Assembly (NCBI GenBank): GCA_013823985.1
Contig: PNNB01000013.1
Coordinates: 1 to 64,000 of the forward strand
From: Sphingopyxis sp.
GTDB taxonomy: Bacteria > Pseudomonadota > Alphaproteobacteria > Sphingomonadales > Sphingomonadaceae
Direction: 5' to 3'
DNA: 64,000 nucleotides
Below are positions 1 to 9,155 of this stretch, one piece after another. The notes under the pieces are model-generated. The model was given only the letters and a program-made list of their open reading frames with translations. It was not told the DNA's origin and made no database searches. Positions within the stretch are counted from its first letter, which is position 1. Each line of letters begins with the position of its first letter. The position numbers were made by a program, and so were the translations under genes.

Positions 1-14
1 GTTCAGGGTGACGG
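1..14. repeat. REP-like palindrome, truncated by the window edge
   Basis: The first 14 bases (gttcagggtgacgg) equal one end of the 27-base unit found at 4336-4362 and, inverted, at 4454-4480. The unit contains an 8-base palindrome, accctgaa-N5-ttcagggt. This third copy lies just past the 3' end of the reverse-strand I78 gene, the usual intergenic, post-gene position of REP-type elements. Only part of the copy is visible. Confidence 0.55.
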
Positions 15-39
15 TAAGTTGAGAAGCCGTCAAAAAAAA

Positions 40-351
40 CTAGCCGCAGTTGATGCGGGTGATGACCATATCGTCGTTATAATGGACGTTCAGCCGGTCG
101 GCACGATAATCCATCGTCGCGGCGGAACGCGGTGGCATCCAGCGGAGCGAGGCGGACCCGCTTTCCTTGACCAATTTGCTTCCCAATTCGGGGCTGCTTT
201 TCTGGCCGATGGCATATTGCACCGATTCGGCCGCACAGGCGAGGCCACCCGCTTGGCCCGCGGGAAGCGGTTCAGCGGCGACAGGCGCGTCCTGCTGCGG
301 ATTGGCGCAGGCGGTGACCGCCATAGAGGCAAGCAATGCAACGATTCTCAT
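40..351 (-). CDS. I78-family peptidase inhibitor, predicted lipoprotein
   Basis: A 103-residue protein with a lipoprotein signal: hydrophobic start, then lipobox VTAC with Cys15 as the predicted lipidated residue. The mature part carries the I78 inhibitor pattern: an early Cys, a central IGQ, then RWMPP, TMDYRADRLNV and a C-terminal ITRINCG. Members of this family inhibit serine proteases in the periplasm or outside the cell, with the two Cys expected to pair. Its ATG overlaps the stop of the upstream RNase D gene by 4 bases (ATGA), so the two are probably co-transcribed and translationally coupled. Why an exported inhibitor should be coupled to an RNase is not evident. The family call is by motif; the target protease is unknown. 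Confidence 0.8.
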   Translation of the reverse strand: MRIVALLASMAVTACANPQQDAPVAAEPLPAGQAGGLACAAESVQYAIGQKSSPELGSKLVKESGSASLRWMPPRSAATMDYRADRLNVHYNDDMVITRINCG

Positions 352-1532
352 TGGGCCAAATCCTCTTCATGGGTGCGCGTCATCTTCAGCTTACCATTGA
401 CGACGGCAAAGGCCAAACGGCCTTCCACCAGATCGAGCGCATCGCGTCCGAATTGTTCGAAGCGCCAGCCGGTCAGCAGCTCCAACCCATCCCGCTCACC
501 TGCGGCCAGCCGTTCCAGCTCTTCGGTCCGGACAATCAGGCGCGGTGCCACATTGATTTCCCGCGAGCGGATTTTGAGCAACAGCTTCAGCAAGTCAGCG
601 ACCAAGGACCCTTCCTTGCCGCCGCCCGCGCCATTGCGGTGGCGTTCGGGCAGGTCGTCCTTGGACAGCGAACCCGCCCCCTCGATCACGCCAATCAACC
701 GTGCGCCGATTTCATTGTCGCGCCATGCCGGAGACAGGCCGCGCACCTTGGGCAGATCGGCCTGCGTTTTGGGCGGATGCGCGGCGATATCCGCCAGCGT
801 TTCGTCCTTCATGATACGCCCGCGCGGGATATTCTTGCGCTGCGCCTCTTTCTCGCGCCAGGCGGCCATGGCCTTCAACCGGCCAAGAACGTCGGGTTTG
901 CGCGATTGCACCTTGATCCGCATCCACGCCTTTTCCGGATCATTGCGGTAGTTTTCCGCGTCGGAAATCCGTTCCATCTCGTCATTCAGCCAGAGGCCGC
1001 GGCCGGTGCTTTTCAGCTTTTCCAGCATCATCGGGAAAATCACCGACAAATGGGTCACATCGGCAATGGCATAATCAATCTGCCGCTTGTCGAGCGGACG
1101 GCGCGACCAGTCGGTGAAGCGTGCACCCTTGTCGAGCTGGATGCCCATCCACAGATCAACCAGATTGGAATAGCCGATCTGCTCGCCCTGGCCCAAGGCC
1201 ATCGCGGCGATCTGCGTGTCGAACATCGGGTGCGGTGTCTTGCCCGTCAGGTTGAAGAAGATTTCGATATCCTGCCCCCCGGCATGGAAAACCTTGAGCA
1301 CATCTTCATTGTTGCACAAAAGATCGAGCATCGGGGTCATATCCAGACCGTCGGCCTTGGGATCGATCGCCGCCGCTTCGTTGGCGTCGGCCAACTGGAT
1401 CAGGCAAAGGTCGGGATAATAGGTATTTTCCCGCATGAATTCCGTATCAACCGCAACAAATGGCGATTGCGCAAGACGCGCGCATAATTCGGCGAGGCGT
1501 TTGCTGTCGGTGATGAGTGGATGAATCTGCAT
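348..1532 (-). CDS. rnd: Ribonuclease D
   Basis: A 394-residue 3'-to-5' exoribonuclease of the DEDDy class that trims tRNA precursors and other stable RNA in the cytoplasm. The exonuclease domain shows the acidic ligands: Asp29 and Glu31 in VAVDTEF, Asp88 in FHAGGQD, and Tyr154/Asp158 in YAIAD. An HRDC helical domain follows at roughly 205-285. The start at MQIHPL was chosen because it gives the family's usual N-terminus (E. coli enzyme about 375 residues). A longer open frame reaches 1628 but would run to the aspS start codon, and its extra residues look like non-coding translation. No clear Shine-Dalgarno is seen at 1532. Divergent from aspS; overlaps the downstream inhibitor gene by 4 bases. 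Confidence 0.92.
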   Translation of the reverse strand: MQIHPLITDSKRLAELCARLAQSPFVAVDTEFMRENTYYPDLCLIQLADANEAAAIDPKADGLDMTPMLDLLCNNEDVLKVFHAGGQDIEIFFNLTGKTPHPMFDTQIAAMALGQGEQIGYSNLVDLWMGIQLDKGARFTDWSRRPLDKRQIDYAIADVTHLSVIFPMMLEKLKSTGRGLWLNDEMERISDAENYRNDPEKAWMRIKVQSRKPDVLGRLKAMAAWREKEAQRKNIPRGRIMKDETLADIAAHPPKTQADLPKVRGLSPAWRDNEIGARLIGVIEGAGSLSKDDLPERHRNGAGGGKEGSLVADLLKLLLKIRSREINVAPRLIVRTEELERLAAGERDGLELLTGWRFEQFGRDALDLVEGRLAFAVVNGKLKMTRTHEEDLAQ

Positions 1533-1562
1533 GTGGCATGGGCCATAACAGGCATTCACGAC

Positions 1563-1591
1563 TTGACAAAGTGTTGCTGCAAGGTTGTTAG
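1563..1591 (+). promoter_or_regulatory. Possible aspS promoter
   Basis: A perfect -35 hexamer TTGACA at 1563-1568 is followed, 17 bases later, by TGTTAG at 1586-1591, a weak -10 match (3 of 6 to TATAAT). It lies about 37 bases before the aspS start, in the 95-base gap between divergent rnd and aspS. The -35 is good, the -10 is poor, so this is only a candidate. Confidence 0.3.
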
Positions 1592-1627
1592 GCGCGCTTT
1601 CCACAGCTTTTTTGAATTGAGTAAACA

Positions 1628-3412
1628 ATGCACGCTTATCGCACGCACAAATGCGCGGAACTTCGCGCTTCCAATGTTGGAGACACTGTCCGCCTGTCGG
1701 GCTGGATCCACCGTAAGCGCGATCATGGCGGCGTCCTGTTCGTCGATTTGCGCGATCATTATGGCATGACCCAGATTGTCGCCGACAGCGACAGCCCCGC
1801 TTTGCCCATATTGGAAGGTCTGCGTCTTGAAAGCGTCGTCACCATTGATGGCGATGTGAAGGCGCGCAGCGAAGCGACCGTCAACCCGAACTTGCCTACC
1901 GGCGAGATCGAACTGTTCGCGCGCAGCGTGACCATCCTCAGCAAATCGGAAGAACTGCCGTTGCCGGTTGCAGGGGAGCAGGAATATCCCGAAGAAACGC
2001 GCCTCAAATACCGTTTCCTCGACCTGCGCCGCGAAACGCTGCACGCCAATATCGTGAAGCGCACACAGATCATCCGCGAAACCCGCCGCCGGATGGAAGA
2101 TATCGGCTTTACCGAATATTCGACGCCCATCCTGACCGCGTCCAGCCCCGAAGGCGCGCGCGACTTCCTCGTGCCCAGCCGTATCCACCCCGGCAAATTC
2201 TTCGCGCTGCCGCAAGCGCCGCAGCAATATAAGCAGTTGCTGATGGTCGCCGGATTCGACCGCTATTTCCAGATTGCACCCTGCTTCCGCGACGAAGACC
2301 CGCGTGCCGACCGTCTGCCCGGCGAATTTTACCAGCTCGACCTCGAAATGAGCTTCGTCACGCAGGAAGAAGTCTGGGACACGATGGAACCTGTCATGGC
2401 GGGCGTGTTCGAAAGCTTTGCCGAAGGCCGCAAGGTCACACCCGCAGGCGAATTCCCGCGCATCCCTTATTCCAAGGCGATGCTCGATTATGGCACCGAC
2501 AAACCTGATCTGCGCAATCCGCTGATCATCCATGACGTCACCGACCATTTCCGCAAGAGCGGCTTCGGCCTGTTTGAGCGGATCGTCGAAGGCGGCGGCG
2601 TTGTGCGCGCTATCCCTGCGCCGAACACGGCGGAAAAGAGCCGCAAATTCTTCGACGACATGAATGACTGGGCACGCAGCGAAGGCCATGCCGGCCTTGG
2701 TTATGTGACGCGCAAGGGCGGCGAATTTGGCGGCCCTATTGCGAAGAACCATGGTGAAGAGGGCATGAAGGCGTTGTACGAGGCAATCGGCCTTGGCCCT
2801 GACGACGGATGCTTCTTTGCCGCGGGCAAGGAAGATCAGGCGGCGAAGCTGGCCGGCGCAGCACGCACCCGCACCGGCGAGCAACTCGACCTTGTCGAAC
2901 AGGACGCCTTCCGTTTCTGCTGGATTATCGACTTCCCCTTCTACGAATGGGACGAAGAGGAAAAGAAGGTCGATTTTGCACACAACCCGTTCTCGATGCC
3001 GCAAGGTGGGCTCGAAGCGCTGGAGACGCAGGACCCTCTGACCATCAAGGCATTCCAGTATGACATGGTCTGCAACGGCTATGAACTCGCCTCGGGTTCG
3101 ATCCGGAACCAGCATCCCGACCTGATGGTCAAGGCATTCGAACTGACCGGCCTGACACAGGCGGACGTCGAGGAACGCTTTGGCGGCATGTACCGCGCTT
3201 TCCAATATGGCGCCCCGCCGCATGGCGGCATGGCGGCAGGGGTCGACCGTATGGTGATGTTGCTGTGCGGCGTGCAAAACCTGCGCGAAATCACGCTGTT
3301 CCCGATGAACCAGCGTGCCGAAGACCTGCTGATGGGGGCACCGTCGCCCGCCATGGCGAAGCAATTGCGCGAACTGCACATCCGCGTGGTGGAACAGCCA
3401 CCCAAGGCATAA
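1628..3412 (+). CDS. aspS: Aspartyl-tRNA synthetase, probably non-discriminating
   Basis: A 594-residue class IIb synthetase that charges tRNA with aspartate. An N-terminal OB-fold anticodon-binding domain (about 1-110; [21 protein letters not shown]) is followed by the catalytic core with class II motif 2 ([19 protein letters not shown]), a bacterial insertion domain in the middle, and motif 3 near the end ([14 protein letters not shown]). Length is normal for bacterial AspRS (about 590). The window also encodes GatCAB, so by inference this enzyme may charge both tRNA-Asp and tRNA-Asn, with Asp-tRNA-Asn then amidated; whether asnS is absent cannot be seen here. Divergent from rnd, with the PPK2 gene 91 bases downstream. 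Confidence 0.96.
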   Translation: MHAYRTHKCAELRASNVGDTVRLSGWIHRKRDHGGVLFVDLRDHYGMTQIVADSDSPALPILEGLRLESVVTIDGDVKARSEATVNPNLPTGEIELFARSVTILSKSEELPLPVAGEQEYPEETRLKYRFLDLRRETLHANIVKRTQIIRETRRRMEDIGFTEYSTPILTASSPEGARDFLVPSRIHPGKFFALPQAPQQYKQLLMVAGFDRYFQIAPCFRDEDPRADRLPGEFYQLDLEMSFVTQEEVWDTMEPVMAGVFESFAEGRKVTPAGEFPRIPYSKAMLDYGTDKPDLRNPLIIHDVTDHFRKSGFGLFERIVEGGGVVRAIPAPNTAEKSRKFFDDMNDWARSEGHAGLGYVTRKGGEFGGPIAKNHGEEGMKALYEAIGLGPDDGCFFAAGKEDQAAKLAGAARTRTGEQLDLVEQDAFRFCWIIDFPFYEWDEEEKKVDFAHNPFSMPQGGLEALETQDPLTIKAFQYDMVCNGYELASGSIRNQHPDLMVKAFELTGLTQADVEERFGGMYRAFQYGAPPHGGMAAGVDRMVMLLCGVQNLREITLFPMNQRAEDLLMGAPSPAMAKQLRELHIRVVEQPPKA

Positions 3413-3503
3413 GCATCTATTCCACCGCCAAACATGTCCCCCTTTAGTACGCTACTGAATGGGGGGCTTGTTTGCGGCGGCAACTGCATTGCATAACGGC
3501 GCC

Positions 3504-4271
3504 ATGATAGACCTTTCCGACTTTGAATCCGGTGCCAAATATGATGGCGATTATGATGCGGATCTGAAGGTGCTGCAGGACCGCATGGCGGAACTGCAAT
3601 CGCTCCATATCCTGCATGGCGCGCGTACGTTGATCATCGTCGAAGGCTGGGACGCGGCGGGCAAGGGCGGGGCCATCAAGCGCATGACCGCCACGCTGGA
3701 CCCCCGTTATTATCAGGTTTTCCCCATTTCGGCGCCCACCCGCGAAGAGAAAGACAAGCACTTCCTGTGGCGTTTCTGGAACAAGCTACCCGGGAAATGC
3801 GAAATGAGCATCTGGGACCGCAGCCATTATGGGCGCGTTCTGGTCGAACGGGTCGAACGTTTTTGCAGCGAGGCGGAATGGCGGCGCGGCTATGACGAGA
3901 TCAACGAATTTGAATCACGTCAGGGCGAAATTGGCACCAAGATCATCAAGCTGTTCCTGCACGTGACGCAGGAAACGCAGGACAAGGTTTTGACCGAACG
4001 CCTCGATGATCCTGCGAAACGGTGGAAAGTAACAGCGGAAGATTTCCGGAACCGCGATAGGCGCGCCGAATATCTCGACGCGATGAAGGACATGTTCAAA
4101 CGCACCCACACCCATTGGGCACCCTGGACCGTTATCGACAGCAACAACCAGAAAGCCGCCCGCATCGCCGTCCTGGCGCATGTGGTCAAGGAACTGGAAA
4201 ACAGCGTTCCGCAGCATTTTCCCGATGCCGACGAGGCGATCCTGAAGCTGGCAAAGGACGCGCTGGGGTAA
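3504..4271 (+). CDS. Polyphosphate kinase 2 family protein
   Basis: A 255-residue PPK2-type kinase that transfers phosphate between polyphosphate and nucleotides. Walker A is EGWDAAGKGG (about 47-56) and Walker B is MSIWDRSHYGR around Asp105, with the lid-type RRAEYLDAM following. The single-domain length fits class I or III PPK2; which nucleotide (GDP/ADP or NMP) it uses cannot be told from sequence alone. The start at MIDLSDFES was preferred; an upstream in-frame GTG/TTG-type start (3459) would add 15 residues that look non-coding (MGGLFAAATALHNGA). It sits alone, with the REP-like pocket downstream. Confidence 0.88.
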   Translation: MIDLSDFESGAKYDGDYDADLKVLQDRMAELQSLHILHGARTLIIVEGWDAAGKGGAIKRMTATLDPRYYQVFPISAPTREEKDKHFLWRFWNKLPGKCEMSIWDRSHYGRVLVERVERFCSEAEWRRGYDEINEFESRQGEIGTKIIKLFLHVTQETQDKVLTERLDDPAKRWKVTAEDFRNRDRRAEYLDAMKDMFKRTHTHWAPWTVIDSNNQKAARIAVLAHVVKELENSVPQHFPDADEAILKLAKDALG

Positions 4272-4335
4272 AAGGCGGATTGATCGCTAAGGCGCCGCCG
4301 CAGCCCGTCATCATGCAAAATGTGCTTAACTTCCA

Positions 4336-4362
4336 CCGTCACCCTGAACTTGTTTCAGGGTC
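4336..4362 (+). repeat. REP-like palindromic unit, copy A
   Basis: A 27-base unit beginning ccgtc and containing the palindrome accctgaa (4341-4348), loop cttgt, ttcagggt (4354-4361). It is repeated exactly, in inverse orientation, at 4454-4480, and partly at 1-14. As RNA each unit would fold into an 8-base-pair hairpin. From memory, closely similar short palindromes are frequent between genes of sphingomonads; this was not checked by search. Confidence 0.7.
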
Positions 4363-4453
4363 CATCGTGCGGCGACCGTCTTCGTATGTGCATCGCGCAA
4401 CCACGCAGCACGGCATGGCGTTACACAAGATGGCAGGAATGGGCTGAGGCATA

Positions 4454-4480
4454 GACCCTGAAACAAGTTCAGGGTGACGG
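4454..4480 (-). repeat. REP-like palindromic unit, copy B (inverted)
   Basis: An exact reverse complement of the 27 bases at 4336-4362, 91 bases away. It has the same internal palindrome, at 4455-4462 and 4468-4475. The two copies together could form a 27-base-pair cruciform or a long RNA hairpin between the convergent PPK2 and greB 3' ends, where they may act as a two-way transcription barrier. Confidence 0.7.
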
Positions 4481-4505
4481 TTATTCTCAAGTTAGTCGTA
4501 GTTTT

Positions 4506-4548
4506 CCTCTCACCTTGGCCTCCGGCCGCCTACGGCTCGGTGGAGAGG
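4506..4548. repeat. GC-rich imperfect inverted repeat
   Basis: The arms cctctcacc (4506-4514) and ggtggagagg (4539-4548) pair with one bulge, around a GC-rich centre rich in ggcc/ggcggcc. It lies directly after the greB 3' end. Neither strand has a T-run after the 3' arm, so it is not a classical terminator. It looks like another dispersed intergenic repeat. Confidence 0.45.
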
Positions 4549-4567
4549 GGGAGATCGCCCAACAAAA

Positions 4568-5056
4568 CTACTCCACCTCATCCGGATAGCTGATCTCCAT
4601 CACTTCCCATTCCTTGGGCCCAGACGGCAAAGTGACGGTTTTGACATCGCCAACCTTCGCACCCCGCAGCGCGCGGGCGAGGGGGGAGTACCAGCCTATG
4701 CGACCTTCGGCGGCTTCGGCTTCGTCGTCGCCGACGATGGTGACGGTGCGGTGGGTGTCGTCGATGTCGGCGAGCAGGATCGTTGCACCAAAAAATACCC
4801 GGCTTCGGTCCGGCTGTTTTGCCGGATCGAGCACATGGGCGAATTTCATTTTCTTCGACAATTGGCCAAGTTCGCGGTCAATCGCGCGCAGCTTTTGCTT
4901 GCCGTAGATATAATCGCCATTTTCGCTCCGGTCGCCATTGCCTGCGGCCCAGCTGACCGTTTCGACCACCGCGGGGCGTTCCACGGCAAAGAGGTGCTGG
5001 TAACGCGCGCGCAATGCCGCGAATCCGGCCGGGGTAATCGGGTTGGTTCGTTCCAT
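4568..5056 (-). CDS. greB: Transcription elongation factor GreB
   Basis: A 162-residue Gre factor that enters the RNA polymerase secondary channel and stimulates cleavage of backtracked transcripts. The N-terminal coiled coil carries the GreB-type tip NGDRSENGDYIYGKQKLRAIDREL (acidic D/E pair at the tip; residues about 40-62), and the C-terminal FKBP-like domain ends with the family's GxxxEWEVMEISYPD. The YIYGK and DREL segments favour GreB over GreA. It starts 14 bases after the stop of the lytic transglycosylase gene and is likely its co-transcribed partner. ATG at 5056. Confidence 0.9.
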   Translation of the reverse strand: MERTNPITPAGFAALRARYQHLFAVERPAVVETVSWAAGNGDRSENGDYIYGKQKLRAIDRELGQLSKKMKFAHVLDPAKQPDRSRVFFGATILLADIDDTHRTVTIVGDDEAEAAEGRIGWYSPLARALRGAKVGDVKTVTLPSGPKEWEVMEISYPDEVE

Positions 5057-5070
5057 GGGGGTGACCTATG

Positions 5071-7113
5071 TCACCCCGGCGTGGATTTGCCCAGATAGGT
5101 ACTCAAGGGCGTTGTCGAACGGACGCGGGCCTTTTCTGGATGCAGATGGTCATAGACCACCGCATTTTCGAGCACGCGCTGCACATAGTTGCGGGTTTCG
5201 AACAGCGGGATTTTTTCGATCCAGTCGATGACGCTGATGGCACCAGTACGGGGGTCGCCATTGGTGGCGAGCCATTTGTTCACATTGCCGGGGCCGGCGT
5301 TGTAGGCGGCGACCGCGAGGGGATAGCTGCCATTATAATAGTTCAGCATCCGCTGGATATAGGTCGAGCCGAGCTGGATATTGTAGTCGGTGTCCACGGT
5401 CAACGCATCGGGGCGGTACGCCATGGAGATTTTGCCCGAGGTTTCGCGCGCCGTTCCGGGCATCAACTGCATCAGGCCGCGTGCCCCGGCATGGCTGACG
5501 GCGGCCTTGTCGAACTGGCTTTCCTGCCGCGCGATGGCGTGGATCAGGGTCCAGTTGTGTGACTGGTCGGCAGGGACGCTGACCGTCGGGTAGCCAAGGC
5601 TCACCAATCGGTCATAGCCATTCAGCCGTGCATTGCGTCCAGCCATGACCGAAAGGTCGGGGCGGTTGATCATTTTCGACAAGCTGATTGCGGACAGAAA
5701 CTGCTGCTCGGTCATCGCATTGCGCGAAATGGCGCGGAGGAAATTGCTCTGGTCTTTCCATGTGCCATATTTCGCGGCGAGTTTGGCCGCCATGAAGGAG
5801 GGCGGGGCATTGTCGGTCGAAACCTGCGGCAGCGAAGCTACCTTGGGAATGGACGGCATGGGGCGTCCCAATGCTTCCAGTGCGAGCTGGCCGTAGAAAT
5901 TCTCAAAATAGCTTCCGGCATTGGCATATTGCTGCTGCGCCAAAGTGGAATCGCCCGCTTTCGCGGCGGCTTTACCGGCCCAGTAAAAACCCTTGGAACG
6001 CGTCTGCGGGGATTTTGCGGCATTGGCGTAGCTGGTGAACATCGCCACGGCATCGCGCGGGCGGCCCAGATTGTTCATAGCGAGCGTTCCGGCCAGCCAG
6101 GTCAGGCTGGTGTAATTATCGCGCGTCGTCAGATCCTGATCGGCGATATTCTGTCCGGGTGCAAGCGCATCGTCGACGCGCGAGGCAATCCGGTAGGCAA
6201 CGTCGCTCTGCCCATCATTCGCTGCGGCTTGCGCGTGGGTGAGGAGAAGCTTGTACCAGTCCTTCAGCACTGGAGCCGGGGCCGTTAGGCGGCTGCGGCT
6301 GGCGAGCAATTCGCGGGCGGCAAAGCTGTTGCCGGATGTTCGCAGCGCGTCGGCGCGGGCGGCAAGAAGGCTGGCCTCGCCATTGGCGGCTGAACCCGCC
6401 TCACCGATTTTGGCATCGGCATCCGGGCTTTTTGTGCGAACCGCCATGGCAGCGGCGAACGACGGGCGGCGTTGCGGGGAGGTGTAAGCAATCCAGCGTT
6501 CGGCCGCACGAGTCGCGCTTGACCATAAAAGCCGATCGACGCGGGCGTCATGGTCGGCGGCAGTCAGGCTGGACCCGGCAATGCGGAACAGGCGGGCCTC
6601 GTCATCATCGGACAAGGGGCCACCGCGCCAGGCTTCTCGGGCGACGCTAGCGGCTTTTGCTTTATCGCCGCTGGCATCGAGCGCCATGGCAAATTTGGCG
6701 CGGCCGGAGTTGGTGAGCGGCGGCAAACGGTCAAAATAGGCAACCACCTGCGATGGGGAGAAGCTGAGCGGATTGATCGCCTGCTCGGCATTTTTGCGCA
6801 TATCCTCGGCATTTGGCCAGTCGGGATAGTCCATCAGGAAGGAGGCATAATCGTTGAAGCTGTAACCGGCCGACGCGCTCAGCATTTTCCAGCGCTGCAG
6901 GGCGGCGGGGATTTTGCCTTCGCTCGGGTCATATTGGGGGGCAGGGGCGACAGAGGCGACAGGTGCGGAACCTGCGGGCTGCGCCGTGGCGGGGGTGCTG
7001 GTTCCCGTGCCGCGCTGCCAAATAATTTCCGGTTGCTGTTGTGCCTGCGCCATCACTGTAGCAGGAAGAATCAGCACGGATGCTGAAATGAGATGCTTTA
7101 CCATGCTGGACAT
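5071..7113 (-). CDS. slt: Soluble lytic murein transglycosylase (Slt70-like)
   Basis: A 680-residue exported enzyme that cleaves the MurNAc-GlcNAc bond of peptidoglycan with 1,6-anhydro product. A Sec signal (MSSMVKHLISASVLILPATVMAQA) is followed by a Gln/Pro/Ala-rich linker, a long helical superhelix domain with TPR-like repeats (about 100-480), and a C-terminal SLT catalytic domain with IARQESQF (catalytic Glu near residue 531), GARGLMQLMPGTA and AYNAGPGNV. The start at 7113 was chosen because it opens directly onto the signal peptide; an open frame to 7173 adds 20 residues that would hide it. Divergent from dapA; greB follows 14 bases downstream. Confidence 0.9.
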   Translation of the reverse strand: MSSMVKHLISASVLILPATVMAQAQQQPEIIWQRGTGTSTPATAQPAGSAPVASVAPAPQYDPSEGKIPAALQRWKMLSASAGYSFNDYASFLMDYPDWPNAEDMRKNAEQAINPLSFSPSQVVAYFDRLPPLTNSGRAKFAMALDASGDKAKAASVAREAWRGGPLSDDDEARLFRIAGSSLTAADHDARVDRLLWSSATRAAERWIAYTSPQRRPSFAAAMAVRTKSPDADAKIGEAGSAANGEASLLAARADALRTSGNSFAARELLASRSRLTAPAPVLKDWYKLLLTHAQAAANDGQSDVAYRIASRVDDALAPGQNIADQDLTTRDNYTSLTWLAGTLAMNNLGRPRDAVAMFTSYANAAKSPQTRSKGFYWAGKAAAKAGDSTLAQQQYANAGSYFENFYGQLALEALGRPMPSIPKVASLPQVSTDNAPPSFMAAKLAAKYGTWKDQSNFLRAISRNAMTEQQFLSAISLSKMINRPDLSVMAGRNARLNGYDRLVSLGYPTVSVPADQSHNWTLIHAIARQESQFDKAAVSHAGARGLMQLMPGTARETSGKISMAYRPDALTVDTDYNIQLGSTYIQRMLNYYNGSYPLAVAAYNAGPGNVNKWLATNGDPRTGAISVIDWIEKIPLFETRNYVQRVLENAVVYDHLHPEKARVRSTTPLSTYLGKSTPG

Positions 7114-7201
7114 ATTATGTGCCCCATCCTTATCAGGTGCTGAACGAACGACTATATTCCCCATAGCCGACATCTATGGTCTAAAATGAAAGATATATGC
7201 C

Positions 7202-8077
7202 ATGTTTTCCGGATCAATACCGGCCCTAGTGACTCCTTTTTGCGACGGGGCGTTTAGCGAGAAGCATTTTCGCGCGCTGATCGACTGGCAAATCGACAAT
7301 GGTTCGAGCGCTCTGGTGCCTGCCGGAACGACCGGGGAATCATCGACGCTGTCCAATGCGGAGCATCATCGCGTCATTGAAGTGTGCATCGAGCAAGCCG
7401 CCGGCCGCGTGCCGGTCATCGCAGGCTGTGGCTCGAACGACACCAACAACGCGATCCTGCACCTCAATTTTTCGAAAAAGAGCGGGGCGGCGGCGGGTCT
7501 CGTGGTGGCGCCCTATTACAACCGGCCCAATCAGGAGGGTATCTACGCCCATTTTGAGGCCATGACGAAGAAGAACGACCTGCCGATCGTGCTGTACAAT
7601 GTCCCGGCCCGGACCGTGACCGACATCAAGCCCGAGACTGTGGCGCGGCTGGCGAAGCTGCCGACCGTTATCGGTATCAAGGATGCCAGCGGTGATATGC
7701 CGCGCGTCACCGATCACCGGCTGGCCTGTGGACCGGATTTCTGCCTGCTGTCGGGCGTGGATGAACAGTCGCTTGCCTTTAACGCGGCGGGCGGCGTGGG
7801 CTGCATCTCGGTCACCGCCAATGTCGCACCGAAACTCTGCGCGGAATTTCAGGCGGCGTGCGCGACGGGCGATTATGAACTTGCACGCAATCTGAATGAT
7901 AAGCTCTATCCTCTTCATTTAGCTCTTTTTTCCGACGCATCGCCCGGGCCGATCAAATACGCTCTGTCGCGCGTCATCGAAGGATTCCCGACAGAGCTTC
8001 GCCTGCCCATGACCCCGCCGAGCGAGGCCAGCCGCCGTCAGGTTGACGCCGCTTTGGAGAATGCAGGTCTCATCTGA
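7202..8077 (+). CDS. dapA: 4-hydroxy-tetrahydrodipicolinate synthase
   Basis: A 291-residue class I aldolase of lysine and diaminopimelate synthesis, condensing pyruvate with aspartate semialdehyde. Seen: the N-terminal [15 protein letters not shown], the GTTGES motif, the Tyr of VLYNVPART (near residue 132) and the Schiff-base Lys160 in IGIKDASGD. Length and residue spacing match the E. coli enzyme. The stop TGA overlaps the smpB start (TGATG), so translation is coupled. With the divergent transglycosylase gene, the context is cell-wall supply and turnover. Confidence 0.96.
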   Translation: MFSGSIPALVTPFCDGAFSEKHFRALIDWQIDNGSSALVPAGTTGESSTLSNAEHHRVIEVCIEQAAGRVPVIAGCGSNDTNNAILHLNFSKKSGAAAGLVVAPYYNRPNQEGIYAHFEAMTKKNDLPIVLYNVPARTVTDIKPETVARLAKLPTVIGIKDASGDMPRVTDHRLACGPDFCLLSGVDEQSLAFNAAGGVGCISVTANVAPKLCAEFQAACATGDYELARNLNDKLYPLHLALFSDASPGPIKYALSRVIEGFPTELRLPMTPPSEASRRQVDAALENAGLI

Positions 8078-8559
8078 TGTCGCGTCCCAAAACCGAAGAG
8101 TTCAATAAGGTCAAAACCGTCGCCGAAAACCGGCGCGCGCGGTATGATTACCATATCGACGATAAATATGAGGCCGGCATTGTGCTGACCGGTACCGAGG
8201 TCAAGTCGCTGCGTTTTGGCGAAGGATCGATTGCGGAAAGCTATGCCGAGGTCAAAGACGACCAGATCTGGCTGATCAACGCAAATATACCAGAGTTCAG
8301 CCACGGTAACCGCTATAACCATGAACCCAAGCGGCCCCGTAAATTGCTCCTTAATCTTCGCGAGATAAACAAGTTGCACGGCGCAGTGATGCGCCAGGGC
8401 ATGACGCTTGTCCCGCTGTCGATCTATTTCAACGGCAAGGGGCGGGCAAAAGTAGAACTCGCGCTGGCCAAGGGCAAGAAAGCCCCCGACAAGCGTGCGA
8501 CCGAGAAGGAACGCGATTGGAAGCGCGAGCAGGGACGTATTATGCGGGATCGCGGATGA
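8077..8559 (+). CDS. smpB: SsrA-binding protein SmpB
   Basis: A 160-residue partner of tmRNA in rescue of stalled ribosomes. The family core is clear: [20 protein letters not shown], the [10 protein letters not shown] motif, the [11 protein letters not shown] segment, and a basic C-terminal tail ([27 protein letters not shown]) that enters the decoding centre. It overlaps dapA by one base and the following DUF2062 gene by 4 bases (ATGA). The tmRNA gene ssrA is not recognised in this window. Confidence 0.96.
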   Translation: MSRPKTEEFNKVKTVAENRRARYDYHIDDKYEAGIVLTGTEVKSLRFGEGSIAESYAEVKDDQIWLINANIPEFSHGNRYNHEPKRPRKLLLNLREINKLHGAVMRQGMTLVPLSIYFNGKGRAKVELALAKGKKAPDKRATEKERDWKREQGRIMRDRG

Positions 8560-9122
8560 GCAAGTTTGGCGCCTGGATACAGCGGCAAGCCCCGACGCGC
8601 GACAGCTTTGAGCGCAGCCGTTTCCTGCGCCCCTTTGCGCAGCGCGTCTTCCATCCCGCGCTGTGGCGTTTCACGCGCCGTTCGGTGCCGCGCGGTGTGG
8701 CGCTTGGCCTTCTCGTGGGCATATTCCTGCTTATTCCGGGCGTGCAGATTGCCGGAGTCGCGTTGCTGGCCTTGCCGGTACGCGCCAATATTCCAATCGG
8801 CGCGGCCATGACCTTTCTCAGCATGCCCGCCACGACACCCTTCATTTTGTTCGCGTCAGTCTATGTCGGCGAATCGGTGCTGCGTTTGAGCGGCGGTTCG
8901 GGGCGCTTTTACGAACTGATCGAAACCGGCGCGCCCTTGTCGGCGTGGATGGACTTCGTCTGGACAGAAGCGCCCATGGCGCTGGTGCAGGGCGTTGCGG
9001 GTCTTGCCATCATCTCGGTCGTTGCTGCCGCGCTGGGCTATGTGCTGGCGGCGTGGTTCTGGCGCTGGTGGATCAGCTCCAAATGGCGACGCCGGTCGAA
9101 AGCACTTGCGGCTGGTGGATAA
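8556..9122 (+). CDS. DUF2062 inner-membrane protein
   Basis: A 188-residue membrane protein. After a basic cytoplasmic N-terminus ([11 protein letters not shown]) come a hydrophobic pair of helices with [14 protein letters not shown] and [22 protein letters not shown], typical of DUF2062, and a further C-terminal membrane segment ([20 protein letters not shown]) ending in a basic tail. The start was placed at the ATG that overlaps the smpB stop (8556). Molecular function is unknown; the family often accompanies envelope or lipid genes. Last gene of the dapA-smpB operon. Confidence 0.8.
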   Translation: MSKFGAWIQRQAPTRDSFERSRFLRPFAQRVFHPALWRFTRRSVPRGVALGLLVGIFLLIPGVQIAGVALLALPVRANIPIGAAMTFLSMPATTPFILFASVYVGESVLRLSGGSGRFYELIETGAPLSAWMDFVWTEAPMALVQGVAGLAIISVVAAALGYVLAAWFWRWWISSKWRRRSKALAAGG

Positions 9123-9155
9123 AGTCTAGCTTGGCTTTGCCGCTTGGAGTGCACA

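Larger units (their letters stand above)
4272..4567. other. Intergenic pocket with palindromic repeats, no gene
   Basis: The 296 bases between the convergent PPK2 and greB genes hold no convincing coding frame. They contain two inverted copies of a 27-base REP-like unit (4336-4362 and 4454-4480) and, next to greB, a GC-rich imperfect inverted repeat (4506-4548). The pocket is what one expects for repeat accumulation between two 3' ends. Confidence 0.6.

Noticed and set aside
1556..3379. A 607-codon open frame antisense to aspS
   Set aside because: Entirely opposite a conserved synthetase gene; low-complexity, Arg/Ala/Phe-rich translation without motifs.
4506..4548. GC-rich inverted repeat as greB terminator
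   Set aside because: On the reverse strand the stem is followed by A-rich, not T-rich, sequence; it fits a dispersed repeat better.
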